Origin: CAWGGS01 sp046704745
GTDB taxonomy: Bacteria > Desulfobacterota > Desulfobulbia > Desulfobulbales > Desulfocapsaceae
Direction: 5' to 3'
DNA: 64,000 bases
NCBI GenBank assembly: GCA_046704745.1
Contig: JBJKRL010000063.1
Coordinates: forward strand, 59,510-123,509
How positions within the stretch are numbered: the first letter of the stretch is position 1; the number at the start of each line of letters is the position of its first letter. Shown here piece by piece: positions 34,011-44,312 of the stretch. A program made the translations under genes and the position numbers. The notes beneath the pieces were generated by a model, which saw only the letters and a list, made by a program, of their open reading frames with translations, made no database searches and was not told the DNA's origin.

Positions 34011-36224
34011 TTAGTTTTGCTTCGGCGCAGGAGCTTCACTATCATAAGGGAGCCGACCGTTAGCCCCGTAATCCCAGTGGATTCTCGGTGGAACAATAAG
34101 ATCAAGCGGTTGCGGATGCAACATCCGCATGATCCTGCCCCAGATCACCATGGCACCGGAGGCACCGGTCATTCCCGTCGGTTTGTTGTCATCCCGGCCG
34201 AGCCAGACGACTGCCAGCTTGTCCCCGGTAAACCCGGCAAACCAGCTGTCACGCAGATCGTCCGAGGTCCCTGTTTTGCCGGCCACCTGATATGATGCGG
34301 GAAGATATTCCGAGAGTCGGCTGGCAGTGCCCTCGCTGACAACATGTTGCAAGGCACTGTTTACTAGAAATATCGCCTCGGGTGAAAAACGTTGTTCCAC
34401 GGACAGACCATATCTTTTAACGACCTTATTGTCTGCGGACAGGACGGAATCGATAGCCCTTTCGGGAACATAAAATCCGCCGGAGGCAAGTGTCTGGTAC
34501 ATTTGGGCCACCTCAAGCGGTGAAGGGGAAGCGGAACCGAGCAGAAAGGAGGGGTAGGGCTTGAAGGTGATCGAAAGCCCCATTGCCTTGGCAGTTTGAA
34601 CGACCTTGTCCAGCCCCAAAGCCATTCCCAGATGAACGGTTGCAAGATTATAGGAATGGGCAAGAGCCAGATAAAGCGGAACAGAACCGTGTTCCCTCCT
34701 ATCAAAATTATGCGGACGCCACGCGTGGCCGTTATCGCCGGGAATCGAAACAGCGGTATCTTCCAACGGACTGGTTAAACTGTAGCCGTTGGACAAGGCT
34801 GTCAGGTAAATCGCCGCCTTGATCAGCGATCCCATGGAACGTTTGGCATCAAGGGCGCGATTAAAACCTGATTCAAGAGGCTCCTTGCCTCCGGCGATGG
34901 CCAAAATCTCTCCGTTTTCCCGGTCGGTTACAACAACTGCACCTTGAATGTTGTGCTGTTTGTGGGCCTTTTCCAGAGCCGCGATGCCTTCCTTTAGCTG
35001 TTTTTCCACCTGCCATTGGACCTGAGGATCAAGAGTGGTCATGATCTTCAAACCGTTGGAGGTAAGATCTTTTTCCTTGTAATCCTGTCGCAACTGGCGG
35101 CGCACCAGGTCGAGAAAAGCCGGGAACCGGTTGAAACCACTCAAAACCGGCCCCGATTGGATAAGGGGGGCAGAGACGGCCCGGTCGAATTCTTTTTTAT
35201 CGATCAGGCCGGTAGACAGCATTATGTCCAGGACCACCTTTCGTCTTTCCAGACAGCGTTTCGGGTATCGTCGAGGATCAAAATAGGACGGGCCTTTGAC
35301 CATGCCGACCAGGACTGCAATTTGATCGGGGGTGAGGTCTTTGATACTGCGACGAAAATAGAACTGGCTGGCCAGGCCGAAACCATGGATGACCCGGTTG
35401 CCGTCCTGACCCAGGAAAACCTCATTGGCATAGGCGGTGAGAATCTCATCTTTACTGTAGTGCCGCTCCAGGAGGATGGCCATTAATGCCTCGTTGATCT
35501 TCCTGCTCAGCGTTCTGGCCCGGGTCAGGAAAAGATTTTTCACCAATTGCTGGGTCAGTGTACTGCCCCCCTGGACGGTCTCACCGGCCTTAAGATTTGC
35601 GAACATCGCCCGGAGGATACCCATGGGCGAGATCCCGAAATGGGAATAAAAATTCTTGTCCTCCACGGCCAAAAGAGTCTTCACCAGGAGTTTGGGCAAA
35701 TCCGCCCGGGTCAATACTATCCGGTCCTCGTTGTCCTTGGGATGAAAACTGCCGATTCGGGCTGGATCGATCCGTGCCAGACTGATAGGTTTGCGGGTGC
35801 CGGTATCATAAAGCCCTTGGATCCTGTCATCGGAAAAAAAGAGGGTGAGCCGCTCTGATTTTTCCAATCCGGAAGGATAATAAAAATCCCGGGTATCAAT
35901 GGTAAATGTATTGCCGTCTCGGCTGTAACCGCCCGGAGCTGCAACTTTTATCTCTTTTCGATACCCGGCTAGCTGCAGTTCCTTCTCCAGTTTTTCGGGT
36001 GTAAAGACAAGAGAGGGGTAGAGTTCGAGCGGACGGGCGTAGATAACAGCAGGAAGCGACCACCGTTTGCCGTCGAATCTGTGCCGGATCTCCGAGTCCA
36101 GGTGATAGATGTAGAGGCCCGCCAAGGTAAGCACCAGAAGCGTGAGGCCTATTTTGAAAAACGGAAATTGTCGTTTTTGCTTTTTTTTCGGTGTTTTTCG
36201 AGGTTTTTGTTTTTTTTGTGCCAT
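34011..36224 (-). CDS. mrcB: penicillin-binding protein 1B-like bifunctional peptidoglycan synthase
   Basis: A 737-residue class A PBP. A basic cytoplasmic tail and one membrane helix (about 22-45), a UB2H-like segment (about 50-140), then the GT51 glycosyltransferase with VEDKNFYSHFG and GGSTLTQQLVKN, and the transpeptidase with SxxK in MGSLIKAA, SYN in ALAHSYNLATV and KTGTSDDLRDSWF. The UB2H segment (KLEKELQLAGYRKE) makes it PBP1b rather than PBP1a. It polymerises and crosslinks glycan strands in the periplasm. It is first in a run of four minus-strand genes. Confidence 0.95.
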   Translation of the reverse strand: MAQKKQKPRKTPKKKQKRQFPFFKIGLTLLVLTLAGLYIYHLDSEIRHRFDGKRWSLPAVIYARPLELYPSLVFTPEKLEKELQLAGYRKEIKVAAPGGYSRDGNTFTIDTRDFYYPSGLEKSERLTLFFSDDRIQGLYDTGTRKPISLARIDPARIGSFHPKDNEDRIVLTRADLPKLLVKTLLAVEDKNFYSHFGISPMGILRAMFANLKAGETVQGGSTLTQQLVKNLFLTRARTLSRKINEALMAILLERHYSKDEILTAYANEVFLGQDGNRVIHGFGLASQFYFRRSIKDLTPDQIAVLVGMVKGPSYFDPRRYPKRCLERRKVVLDIMLSTGLIDKKEFDRAVSAPLIQSGPVLSGFNRFPAFLDLVRRQLRQDYKEKDLTSNGLKIMTTLDPQVQWQVEKQLKEGIAALEKAHKQHNIQGAVVVTDRENGEILAIAGGKEPLESGFNRALDAKRSMGSLIKAAIYLTALSNGYSLTSPLEDTAVSIPGDNGHAWRPHNFDRREHGSVPLYLALAHSYNLATVHLGMALGLDKVVQTAKAMGLSITFKPYPSFLLGSASPSPLEVAQMYQTLASGGFYVPERAIDSVLSADNKVVKRYGLSVEQRFSPEAIFLVNSALQHVVSEGTASRLSEYLPASYQVAGKTGTSDDLRDSWFAGFTGDKLAVVWLGRDDNKPTGMTGASGAMVIWGRIMRMLHPQPLDLIVPPRIHWDYGANGRLPYDSEAPAPKQN

Positions 36225-36647
36225 GGCTATTGTCTGTTTTTCGATGGAAGAAGACCGGTCTCTAAGATATCTCCTTCTCGTAAAATCTTCATTAAAATGG
36301 CGTCAAGCATTTCATTTTTCTTTACAGTTCTGACGGGGTCTCTGGAGCAGAGTGGTGTATTTTCATTGATTATTTTTCTCCTGGACATACACTTAGAACA
36401 AGAGATGTTTGTCTTCCCCTTTTTTAACTAGTTTCCATCCGAAAACTAGGGATTTGGTTCGAGATCGAGGCATGCTCAAATTTTTTACCGCAGGCATATG
36501 AGTGATATCGGAGTCTTCGCTTACCTCCGAGGATAAAAAATTTGAGCATAACGGAGATATCGGGACAGATAAGCGGAGACTTCGAATAACAGTTTTCGGA
36601 CGGGAACATACTAGATCTCATCTTTTTCCTGTAAAGGATAAATACCA
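36225..36647. other. 420-bp divergent intergenic region with a palindromic repeat
   Basis: Space between the divergent mrcB and mtgA genes. The right half is a full family A element (36428-36614); the left 200 bases show no gene. Confidence 0.6.
36428..36614. repeat. family A palindromic element, best-preserved copy (A1)
   Basis: 187 bp bounded by CTAG. Ends CTAGTTTCCATCCGAAAAC and GTTTTCGGACGGGAACATACTAG are imperfect inverted repeats. The whole element is a nested imperfect palindrome: ATGCTCAAATTTTTTA pairs with TAAAAAATTTGAGCAT, and GATATCGGAGTC, GACTTCG repeat in inverted form. No coding capacity. It sits between mrcB and mtgA promoters. Confidence 0.85.
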
Positions 36648-37352
36648 GTGCGCAGCATACCGGCAAAAATCACGAGAATCGTCAGGCGATGTCTCCTTGC
36701 GGCATTGGCCTTATCCATCGCCCTTGTCCTGTGTCTACGCTGGATTGCTCCTCCCACCAGTGCCTTCATGATTGAGGCACGGGTTGCCAGGCTTCTTGAC
36801 GGAAACAAAAAAGGCCCCATACGATACCGCTGGATTAACATGAAGTCTGTTTCCCCCTACCTTCCTCTTGCCGTGATTGCCGCCGAAGACCAGAAATTTC
36901 CCTTTCATTGGGGATTCGATATGGAATCGATTCACAAGGCGGTGGAAAGCTATGACAGGGGGCACCGCCTGCGGGGCGCCAGTACCATTACCCAGCAGGT
37001 GGCCAAAAATCTTTTCCTTTGGCCGGGCCGGAGTTATATCAGAAAGGGGATTGAAGCCTACTTTACCGTATTATTGGAAATTTTCTGGTCGAAGAGGCGC
37101 ATCCTGGAAGTCTATCTGAATATCGCTCAGTTCGGAGACGGTATTTTCGGGGCAAGGGAGGCATCCGTGATTCTTTTAAAAAAGAGTCCCAGCCGTCTGA
37201 CCCGAAACGAGGCTGCCCTCTTAGTCGCCGTCCTGCCGAATCCGACCGGATTTAAGGTAACCAGGCCATCTGATTATGTCAATGCCCGACGGAGGTGGAT
37301 AGAGGAGCAGACCTTTAAGCTGGGAGGGACGGCCTATCTAAAGAATCTGTAG
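36648..37352 (+). CDS. mtgA: monofunctional biosynthetic peptidoglycan transglycosylase
   Basis: A 234-residue inner-membrane protein: one N-terminal helix (about 12-32) and a GT51 domain with AAEDQKFPFHWGFD and GASTITQQVAKNLFLWPGRS, then KRRILEVYLNIAQFGDGIFG. It makes glycan strands from lipid II without a transpeptidase domain. GTG start after AAAGGA. It leads a plus-strand run with the next two envelope genes (12-base and 57-base gaps). Confidence 0.96.
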   Translation: MRSIPAKITRIVRRCLLAALALSIALVLCLRWIAPPTSAFMIEARVARLLDGNKKGPIRYRWINMKSVSPYLPLAVIAAEDQKFPFHWGFDMESIHKAVESYDRGHRLRGASTITQQVAKNLFLWPGRSYIRKGIEAYFTVLLEIFWSKRRILEVYLNIAQFGDGIFGAREASVILLKKSPSRLTRNEAALLVAVLPNPTGFKVTRPSDYVNARRRWIEEQTFKLGGTAYLKNL

Positions 37353-37364
37353 GAGACCGTTGAA

Positions 37365-38726
37365 ATGATGATGAGCATAAGAAAACGAAAAGTCTGTATT
37401 TGCCTGCTATCTCTTATTTTCTGGACGGCATTTTGCCAAATTGATAGAGCTGGGTCTGCAGTCTACGGTCCTTTGGATGTCCCCGCCGATGTCTTTTGGG
37501 CAAACATCAAAGAATCGCAGAAACTTGCCGATTTTTTTGAAAAAAGATCCAATCCTAATACTGGCCTGTCCTTGAGCTTTTTCGGAGACAACCGGCCCAT
37601 TGCCCTGTATGGCACCCAGATTTACGATGTTGGATTGCGGCTAATGGCCGACAGCCCCCTGGCAAAGAAAATCATCGAGACATTCATCAAAAACAGCCCT
37701 TCACGTGCCACCCGTGACAATCCGCAGACAGTAGAAAAAAAGGGTCGTATCGAAAACGAGGGGATCTTCAGCTGGATCCGGATAGAAGGCTTTGACCAGC
37801 CGAAATGGTGGGAATCCTGGGAATGGTCCATCAAGACAGGCGAAAATGCCTGGTTGGGAAAAGGGGCATTGCATTACTACCGTCAAACCCGTGACTCCAG
37901 GGGATTGCAGATGGCAAGGGAGAGGGCCGAATTTATCCTGAGACTCCAAGATAAAGACGGCGGGGTTCGGGTCGGTCCAGAAATCCCGAAGAACAATCTC
38001 TGGTGGCTGGTGAAATCCACTGAGAACAATGAGAGCGCGCTTAATTTTTTTGATGAGATCTATCTGACTACCCATGATCCCCGTTATAAAGCGGCAGCTG
38101 ACCGGATCTATCATTGGTTGATGGCAACCATGTATGACCGGAGTCAGCATCTTTTTTTTCAGGGCCAGGTGTACAGTAACGGTCAATGGATTACCAATCG
38201 TATGCAGAATTTTGCCACCGATACCACTTCCTGGGCACCCCTTACTCGGATGCTGGAGGATCCCAGCCTGGGCGGGAACCGGCTTGAGCGCCTTGCTGAA
38301 ATGGAGCGGATGCTTGCGGCAACCGTCGCCTCGACAGGAGTCTTTCAGGATGGCGTTTTGAAGGGGATGAGTTATTCGCCGCTTTCCGGAAAGGATTTGG
38401 TAATCTCCATTGAATGGTCGGCCCAGTTTGCCTTACGATATCTGCTCGTATCCGTTGAATATCAGGCAGAAGGGAGTTTGGACAAGGCCGTAGAGTACTA
38501 TAGGAAATATATAGGTCTCATCACCCAGCTCCAGGGATATGTCCAGAACAGAGACGGGCAGTGGACCGCTCCTTATGCCGTCTATCCCGACGGCAGGATC
38601 GCTGCGGGTGAACCGATGTGGGATGAATGGACCCGCACACCCGCAGCCTATGCCTCTGTTGCTTCGCACCTTTATCTGGGCTTTGCCCTCAGACGGTTCG
38701 ATCCGTTGCTGGATAGGAATATCTGA
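37365..38726 (+). CDS. secreted protein with alpha/alpha-barrel (six-hairpin glycosidase-like) fold
   Basis: A 453-residue exported protein (signal peptide ~7-32 ending RAGSA). Helix-rich sequence with repeated aromatic/Trp motifs such as KWWESWEWSIKTGENAWLG, LRLQDKDGGVRVG, FFDEIYLTTHDPRYK and EPMWDEWTRTPAAYAS resembles six-hairpin glycosidase or epimerase-like barrels. Several acidic residues could be catalytic, but I cannot assign a GH or PL family. Context (mtgA before, mipA-like gene after) suggests a role on peptidoglycan or an exopolysaccharide. Twelve bases separate it from mtgA. Confidence 0.6.
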   Translation: MMMSIRKRKVCICLLSLIFWTAFCQIDRAGSAVYGPLDVPADVFWANIKESQKLADFFEKRSNPNTGLSLSFFGDNRPIALYGTQIYDVGLRLMADSPLAKKIIETFIKNSPSRATRDNPQTVEKKGRIENEGIFSWIRIEGFDQPKWWESWEWSIKTGENAWLGKGALHYYRQTRDSRGLQMARERAEFILRLQDKDGGVRVGPEIPKNNLWWLVKSTENNESALNFFDEIYLTTHDPRYKAAADRIYHWLMATMYDRSQHLFFQGQVYSNGQWITNRMQNFATDTTSWAPLTRMLEDPSLGGNRLERLAEMERMLAATVASTGVFQDGVLKGMSYSPLSGKDLVISIEWSAQFALRYLLVSVEYQAEGSLDKAVEYYRKYIGLITQLQGYVQNRDGQWTAPYAVYPDGRIAAGEPMWDEWTRTPAAYASVASHLYLGFALRRFDPLLDRNI

Positions 38727-38783
38727 GAGGATGAGATATTTTTGCAGAGCATCTTGGATTTGTTCTCTATTTTGAGGTCGTTG

Positions 38784-39356
38784 ATGAGGAAAACATTTAC
38801 GTCTTTTTTGCTGGTACTCGTTGTAATGATATGGATTCTTCCTCCTTGCTTTGGTGGACAGGATGATCGGAAATCCGAAAAGCTTCCACTCTGGGAATAT
38901 GGGGTAGTTGGACTGGCATCCCGGCTCCCGTATTACCCGGGATCGAAGGCCTACCTTAACTATGTACTGCCCCTGCCATACCTGATCTATAGAGGAAAAA
39001 TCATCAAGGCAAGTGACAATGAATTGCGGGGGATTTTCTGGCGCACCAACAAGTTTGAGACAGACGTCTCATTTTCATGGAACCCTCCTGTCTCCAGTAA
39101 CCATACGGCAAGGGAAGGAATGCCTGATCTGGATACGATTGTCGAGATGGGTCCTGCGTTGCGGTACTATTTTTATACATACAATGAAGGAAATTCCTGC
39201 TACCTCCAAGCCGACCTGCGCATGGCCGTCTCAGTTGGGTTCGATGGTGGAATTAACACGGGGCGGGAAGGGTATGCTTCTGAATTGGCACTGGTCTATA
39301 AGAACTCACGAACCCTTGCCAGATTCCACAGCTTTTATAATCACACGTTGATCTGA
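38784..39356 (+). CDS. MipA/OmpV-family outer membrane protein, C-terminally short
   Basis: A 190-residue protein with a signal peptide (MRKTFTSFLLVLVVM ... CFGG) followed by the MipA/OmpV signature LWEYGVVGLASRLPYYPGSKAYLNYVLPLPYLIYRG and ELRGIFW. MipA scaffolds MltA and PBP1B in E. coli, which fits the neighbours. Family members are usually 240-290 residues with more C-terminal beta strands; this copy stops near the middle of the barrel. I could not find the missing strands in any frame up to ~39500, so they appear to be deleted rather than frameshifted. Confidence 0.75.
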   Translation: MRKTFTSFLLVLVVMIWILPPCFGGQDDRKSEKLPLWEYGVVGLASRLPYYPGSKAYLNYVLPLPYLIYRGKIIKASDNELRGIFWRTNKFETDVSFSWNPPVSSNHTAREGMPDLDTIVEMGPALRYYFYTYNEGNSCYLQADLRMAVSVGFDGGINTGREGYASELALVYKNSRTLARFHSFYNHTLI

Positions 39357-40127
39357 TGTATTTCACGGACACTACCGGGTCTGTCTAGGTGGTCGGATTC
39401 CTTCATGCAAATCGATATGAGAAGAATGGCTCCGCACACCCGCCTGTTACTTACCTCCTTAGGCCATAAGCTCTGCGCTCAAACGGTTACCCTCGCGTTG
39501 AAGAGCGAAATCTAAATCTCTTTTTGCTTGAAATTCTTATCAGACAATTACATTCACCTCTATTTCTTGGGAAGAAGCAGTTTGGTGCATCATTTTTTTC
39601 CCATCATGGGGTGAAGGTTGTTTGCTGGGCCTTTGATATACTAACCCACCAGGATTAGAGGATAAGGGCGTTCCAAGTACCTCCTAATAGGTAATACTTG
39701 AGATCTGATAATCAGCTCTGTAATCGCTTTTTCCTGTTCAGCCAATGTGGAGCGTGATAATTGGGTTCTGTCTAGAATAGTTTCCATCCGAAAACGGCGC
39801 TTTCCCCCTAACTCGTTGTTGCGTTGCCAAATTTAATCCTCGGAATATTAAGTATATGCCTCCGGTTAAATTTGCCACCGCGCCAGGATTTAGAAGAAAA
39901 TCCCTCGTTTCAGGATGGAAACTAGAATAGGGAAAAATCAAACAATCTTACCATTTGGACCCAATAACCATGCATCTGCGAAGATGGTCATATCACTGTG
40001 AATCTCAATGAAAATAAAGCGAAAAATGCTTATTACATTCAATATGAGGTTGCTGCCAATTAAAGTCCATTGCGAGAAATGGAGGAATTGATTACGTATC
40101 TAGCCTGTTATGAAAAAGGAACAAAAA
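39357..40127. other. 770-bp intergenic region with one repeat
   Basis: No gene is supported. A family A element lies at 39778-39924. Position 39357-39700 reads as decayed non-coding sequence. Confidence 0.5.
39778..39924. repeat. family A palindromic element (A2), short form
   Basis: About 147 bp with perfect 12-base inverted ends TAGTTTCCATCC / GGATGGAAACTA. The core again pairs CCAAATTTAATCCTCGG with GCCTCCGGTTAAATTTG. GAA occurs just outside both ends, possibly a short target duplication. The middle is shorter and more diverged than in A1. Confidence 0.8.
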
Positions 40128-42536
40128 ATGTCGGAGAATTTACTCTCTCATCCTCGATTCACTGTCAAGCAAGAAATTTTTCAGAGCAATTTTATTTTAG
40201 GTTTGGTTATTGTTACAATTTTTGGCTGTTTTCTTGCAACCGTCCTCTATTCTTCAGAAATTTCCAAAGCACGTGCCGTCCTGAACCAAACAAACCATGC
40301 CGTCGTTCTTTTTATTGAAGGATACTTTACCAACATTGCGGACACAATTTCAGTGCTTGATGAGAACGTGGAAATCAGAAGTGCAATGGGACTTGGAGAA
40401 CGGACTCATCAACACATTCTGGCCGAGTACATGTCCATCCTCAAAGCCAACAGGAATCTCAAGTATGTCTATTCAGGGTACAAAAATGGCTTATTATTGA
40501 TTAACAATTACGCTCCTCCGGCTGGTTATGATCCTACGTCCCGTCCTTGGTACCGGGCCGCAATGTCTGTAAAACCAAACATATCAATCGGACTCCCTTA
40601 TCAAGATATTAAAACAAAAACTTGGTTGATATCCACCAGCAAAGCGTTGAAACAAACTAACGGATCGTATAGTGGCGTAGTAGCCATTGATTGTTCATTA
40701 ACTCAGGTTGTCCACCTGATAAAACAACAAGATGAATACCGGACAGAATTCAGTTTTGTCATGGATAGATCAGGTAAAATAATCATGTATCCGGATCGGA
40801 CCGTTCTGGGGAAATCACTTAAAACAATACATGGTCTCCTCGAATCTGATAGCCTTGGTGACTTTACCTACGACATAAACAACGAAAAATATCTTGCTCG
40901 CAGCAGGCATATTGATTTGACAGGTTGGACGGTTGTGACAGTGGTGAAAAGGAAGGAAATTCTTCGTCCTATTTTATTGCAAGTCTTTCTTCTTTTCTGC
41001 CTCACAGGAGTCATAGCTATTTTGCTTGGCTTTATTCAAAGTGCCATTTTAAGCAGACGCCTATCCCGACCGATCCTTGAGCTCGAAAAAAAAATCAAGG
41101 CAACCTTCTCCGAAGACCCCCTGGAAGATGACAGTTACATATATCCAAACAACGAGATCGGCACTATTGCTAAAGAAATAGGTCAGTTAACCAAAAATGA
41201 ATTCATAGCTAAACAACAGGCGCTGCAAGAGAATGAAGTAAAATATCGCCTGCTTATCCATCATGCGGTTTCCGCAGTTGCCATTTATAAAATCTTAAGA
41301 GACGGAAATCATCAACCGGTGGACTACATTTTCCTAAGCGCAAATCCTGCCTTTGAAGCCTCTATTGGATTACGGAGTGCCGATATTCTCAACCGCAGAG
41401 TCTCCGAAGTTATACCAGACATGAAGAAGCCGCCATTCTACGATATGTACGCTGAAGTGATCAGAAGCGGCAAACCAATCAGTTTTGAGAAGTATTCGGA
41501 ATCGTTTGGCAGGTACTACTTTATGAACGCCTTCCAAATGGATGCAGAGTGCTTTGTCACCATATTCCTCGATGTCACAGATCTAAAGAAGGCTGAAGAT
41601 AAGGTGAAGGAGAGCGAAAATATCTACAAGACAATTCTCATGGCCTCTCCTGACGATATAACCATCGCTGATCTTTCAGGTCGTATTCTTATGGTATCCA
41701 AGGCGGCAAATAGAATATTTGGGTATCCCTACGGAGAAGGCCCAGGCATGTCGGTTATGGATTTCATTGTCCCCGAGGATCATGAAAGAGCACGGGCCAA
41801 TATCATAAAAATGATCAATGAAAATTATCCCGGTCCCAATGAGTATCGCGGTCTCCGAAAAGACGGGTCCCGCTTCGATATTGAGGTGAACAACGCATTG
41901 ATTCGTGATGAGGCAGGAAATCCCATTCGGATGGTTTTAATAGTCAGGGATATTACAAATCGCAAAAGAGCTGAACAACGAATCAAGGAATTGGTTCATC
42001 AACTTGAAATAGAAAGAGACCTTGCCCAAAAACATTCATTGACTGATAGCCTTACTGGTCTGTTCAACCGCAGGTTTTTTGACAATGCCCTGCAAACTGA
42101 ATTTTCAAGATATAAAAGATCCGGCTCACAACTGTCTTTAATCATGCTTGATGTGGATCATTTTAAAAAATATAACGACTATTATGGCCATCTCAATGGA
42201 GATAAGTGCTTGCAAAAAATTGCCGAAGCTCTCAAAACCAAGGTCAAACGTGGAACCGATATCGTTGCTCGTTATGGAGGGGAAGAATTTGTGGTCATTC
42301 TTCCGGACACAAATCTTCAAGGTGCGACAATATTGGCAGATCGTCTCCGTCAATTTGTATCCAAACTTGGCATTCCCCACGCAGAATCGGATGTCTCCAA
42401 TTTTGTCACAATAAGCCTGGGGATTGCTGCAACAGGAGAACATTCATTCACAGACGGAACTCAGCTAGTTGCCCTTGCGGATAAAGCATTGTACTATGCA
42501 AAAGAAAATGGGCGCAATCGATTTGAGAGCCTATAA
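40128..42536 (+). CDS. membrane diguanylate cyclase, Cache-PAS-PAS-GGDEF
   Basis: An 802-residue protein. I start it at ATG 40128 because AAGGA lies eight bases upstream; an in-frame ATG 18 bases earlier is possible. Order: membrane helix (~20-42), periplasmic dCache domain (~45-280), second helix (~285-310) with a short linker, PAS domain (~380-485), second PAS (~495-615, with VMDFIVPEDHERAR) and GGDEF (~640-800). The active site reads GGEEF at 717-721 and the allosteric I-site RGTD lies at 708-711, so it should make c-di-GMP with product inhibition. No EAL domain. It is a single gene. The Cache domain suggests control by an extracellular small ligand. Confidence 0.94.
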   Translation: MSENLLSHPRFTVKQEIFQSNFILGLVIVTIFGCFLATVLYSSEISKARAVLNQTNHAVVLFIEGYFTNIADTISVLDENVEIRSAMGLGERTHQHILAEYMSILKANRNLKYVYSGYKNGLLLINNYAPPAGYDPTSRPWYRAAMSVKPNISIGLPYQDIKTKTWLISTSKALKQTNGSYSGVVAIDCSLTQVVHLIKQQDEYRTEFSFVMDRSGKIIMYPDRTVLGKSLKTIHGLLESDSLGDFTYDINNEKYLARSRHIDLTGWTVVTVVKRKEILRPILLQVFLLFCLTGVIAILLGFIQSAILSRRLSRPILELEKKIKATFSEDPLEDDSYIYPNNEIGTIAKEIGQLTKNEFIAKQQALQENEVKYRLLIHHAVSAVAIYKILRDGNHQPVDYIFLSANPAFEASIGLRSADILNRRVSEVIPDMKKPPFYDMYAEVIRSGKPISFEKYSESFGRYYFMNAFQMDAECFVTIFLDVTDLKKAEDKVKESENIYKTILMASPDDITIADLSGRILMVSKAANRIFGYPYGEGPGMSVMDFIVPEDHERARANIIKMINENYPGPNEYRGLRKDGSRFDIEVNNALIRDEAGNPIRMVLIVRDITNRKRAEQRIKELVHQLEIERDLAQKHSLTDSLTGLFNRRFFDNALQTEFSRYKRSGSQLSLIMLDVDHFKKYNDYYGHLNGDKCLQKIAEALKTKVKRGTDIVARYGGEEFVVILPDTNLQGATILADRLRQFVSKLGIPHAESDVSNFVTISLGIAATGEHSFTDGTQLVALADKALYYAKENGRNRFESL

Positions 42537-42781
42537 ATATTTACAACTAATTAATTTCATTTACATAAAAAAATTGGGCGGCGTTTCAGATTATAAGCAG
42601 AGAGGAGTGTGTGGAGTATGGGACGTCCCTTTCTCTCCACCAGTTGTTACCAATACTCCCCTGGTGCCAAGGGGTTGGGGTGTTTCCATATAACCTCTAC
42701 TACCAATACAATAAGAGCCAACGGAAGGTTTGACCTCTTTTTGTCGCAAAAGCCCATAAGTCAGCCAAACCATATGTGTTT
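42537..42781. repeat. intergenic stretch with 30-bp repeat copy
   Basis: Contains AATAAGAGCCAACGGAAGGTTTGACCTC at about 42709-42737, one of four copies of a short repeat; the same repeat follows the 3' ends of the other two tectonin genes (51550, 56625). Homology with 51540-51634 continues to the stop codon of the pseudogene, so this belongs to the duplicated segment. Confidence 0.7.
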
Positions 42782-44312
42782 TCATTTCAGATATGATTCT
42801 TTCCTTTTTGGGGAACTATTGAATATCTCACCCGCGTCGTTTATCAGCCAAATTGTTCCATCCGGAGAAACAGCTATATTGTCCGCGCATCCATTTATCT
42901 TGCTCCAGTTTCCATTGGTATAATGGAAAATATTTCTTCCTCCCGGACAGGAGGTATTTCCCGTTACCCATAAATCGGAATCTGAAAGAGGTGCTATTTC
43001 CAAAGCTAATCCTTTAAGTTTCGTCCAATTCCCTCGAGCATATCTGAAGGTTTCACCGTCCTTGTTGGCAACCCAAGGCGTTCCCTGGGGTGATACGGAT
43101 ATTGAGATTCCGCACCCGTCCATTTTTGTCCAACCATACGGTTCGACAAAGCGGTAAATACTATTCCCGCTGCCGCAGGAGTCGGTACCGATCATATAGA
43201 TGCTGCCGTCCGCCCCGGATGCAATATCACTGGCCGAACCCGGCATCTTCTGCCACCCACCGTAAACATAACGAAAAATGCTGTTCTCACTATCAACAAC
43301 CCAAACCGAATTATGGGGGCCCGCAGCAATAGCCACACCGCCTCCCGATAGTTGAGCCCAGCCGCCTCCTGTCCAGCGATAAATTGCGTAGCCGCCCGGC
43401 ACAGTTTTTGTGCCGATGATATATACGGTTCCTTCAGGACTGATAGCAATATCCTTTGCCGCTCCGGGGAGTCTCTCCCAGACAAAAACGGATGCACTTA
43501 CAACAAGATGCTTCTGATCCAAGAGTTTATCTGCTTTTTTCTGTTCCCGCGCTGCCTGTTTGTAATTTCCAGGCTCTGCAGAGGCGGCTGCCAATGTATC
43601 ATGATACATTGGCTTTTGAATTTTATTGGGCTTTTTCGCTTTTTGCGCCAGCGCCTGATTTCCCGACCGGTGATTGAGATCTTTTGTTGTGGCAAGCAGC
43701 GAGGCCTTATTGTTGTAGGCATCGGCATAAGCAGGGTTCAAGCTCAAGGCCTTGTCGAAATCCCGGATGGCTTTATTGTAAAGTTTTTTCTTCAGATATG
43801 CATTTCCCCGGTTATTGTAGGTAGCAACATGTTCAGGGTCCAAACCTATGGCCTTGTCGAAATCCTGGATGGCTTTGTCGTAGAGCTTTATATGCGCATA
43901 GGCAAACCCACGGTTATTGTAGGCAAGGGCATCATCAGGGTCCAAGCTGATGGTTTTGTCGAAATCCCGGATGGCTTTGTCGTAGAGCTTTATCTGCACA
44001 TAGGCAACCCCCCGGCCATTTGTAGGCAGGGGCATATTCAGGATTCAAGCTGATGGCCTTGTCAAAATCCTGGATGGCTTTGTTGTAGAGTCTTTTGTCA
44101 TTATATGCATTCCCCCGGTTATTATAGATTATACTTTGATTTCTGTTTCCCAGGGCTCCTGTGTCGATACATTGCGTGTATAATTGGATTACTTGGTTGA
44201 TGTTGCCATGATTTTCCTCTAGGTTTTGAGCATCATAGCAGACTTTCGGTACGCTACCGAAAGAAGGCACAGTCATGGACAAAAAAAATAAGAAAAACGC
44301 AACATGCTTCAT
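42782..44312 (-). pseudogene. frameshifted secreted TPR + tectonin-propeller protein, paralogue of 51635-53266
   Basis: Two frames together encode a copy of the protein at 51635-53266. The first frame runs from ATG 44312 (signal peptide MKHVAFFLFFLSMTVPSFG) through the first TPR; the second resumes at ~44030 and carries the remaining TPRs and the six tectonin repeats to 42782. At ~44020 this copy reads CCGGCCATTTGTAGGC on the plus strand where the intact one reads CCGGCCGTTGTAGGC, that is one extra T, which breaks the frame. It also lacks one internal TPR of the intact copy. Both products could still be made only as a truncated TPR peptide. The blade pattern is preserved (e.g. GGWQKMPGSASDIASGADGSIYMIG), so the inactivation is recent. 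Confidence 0.85.
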
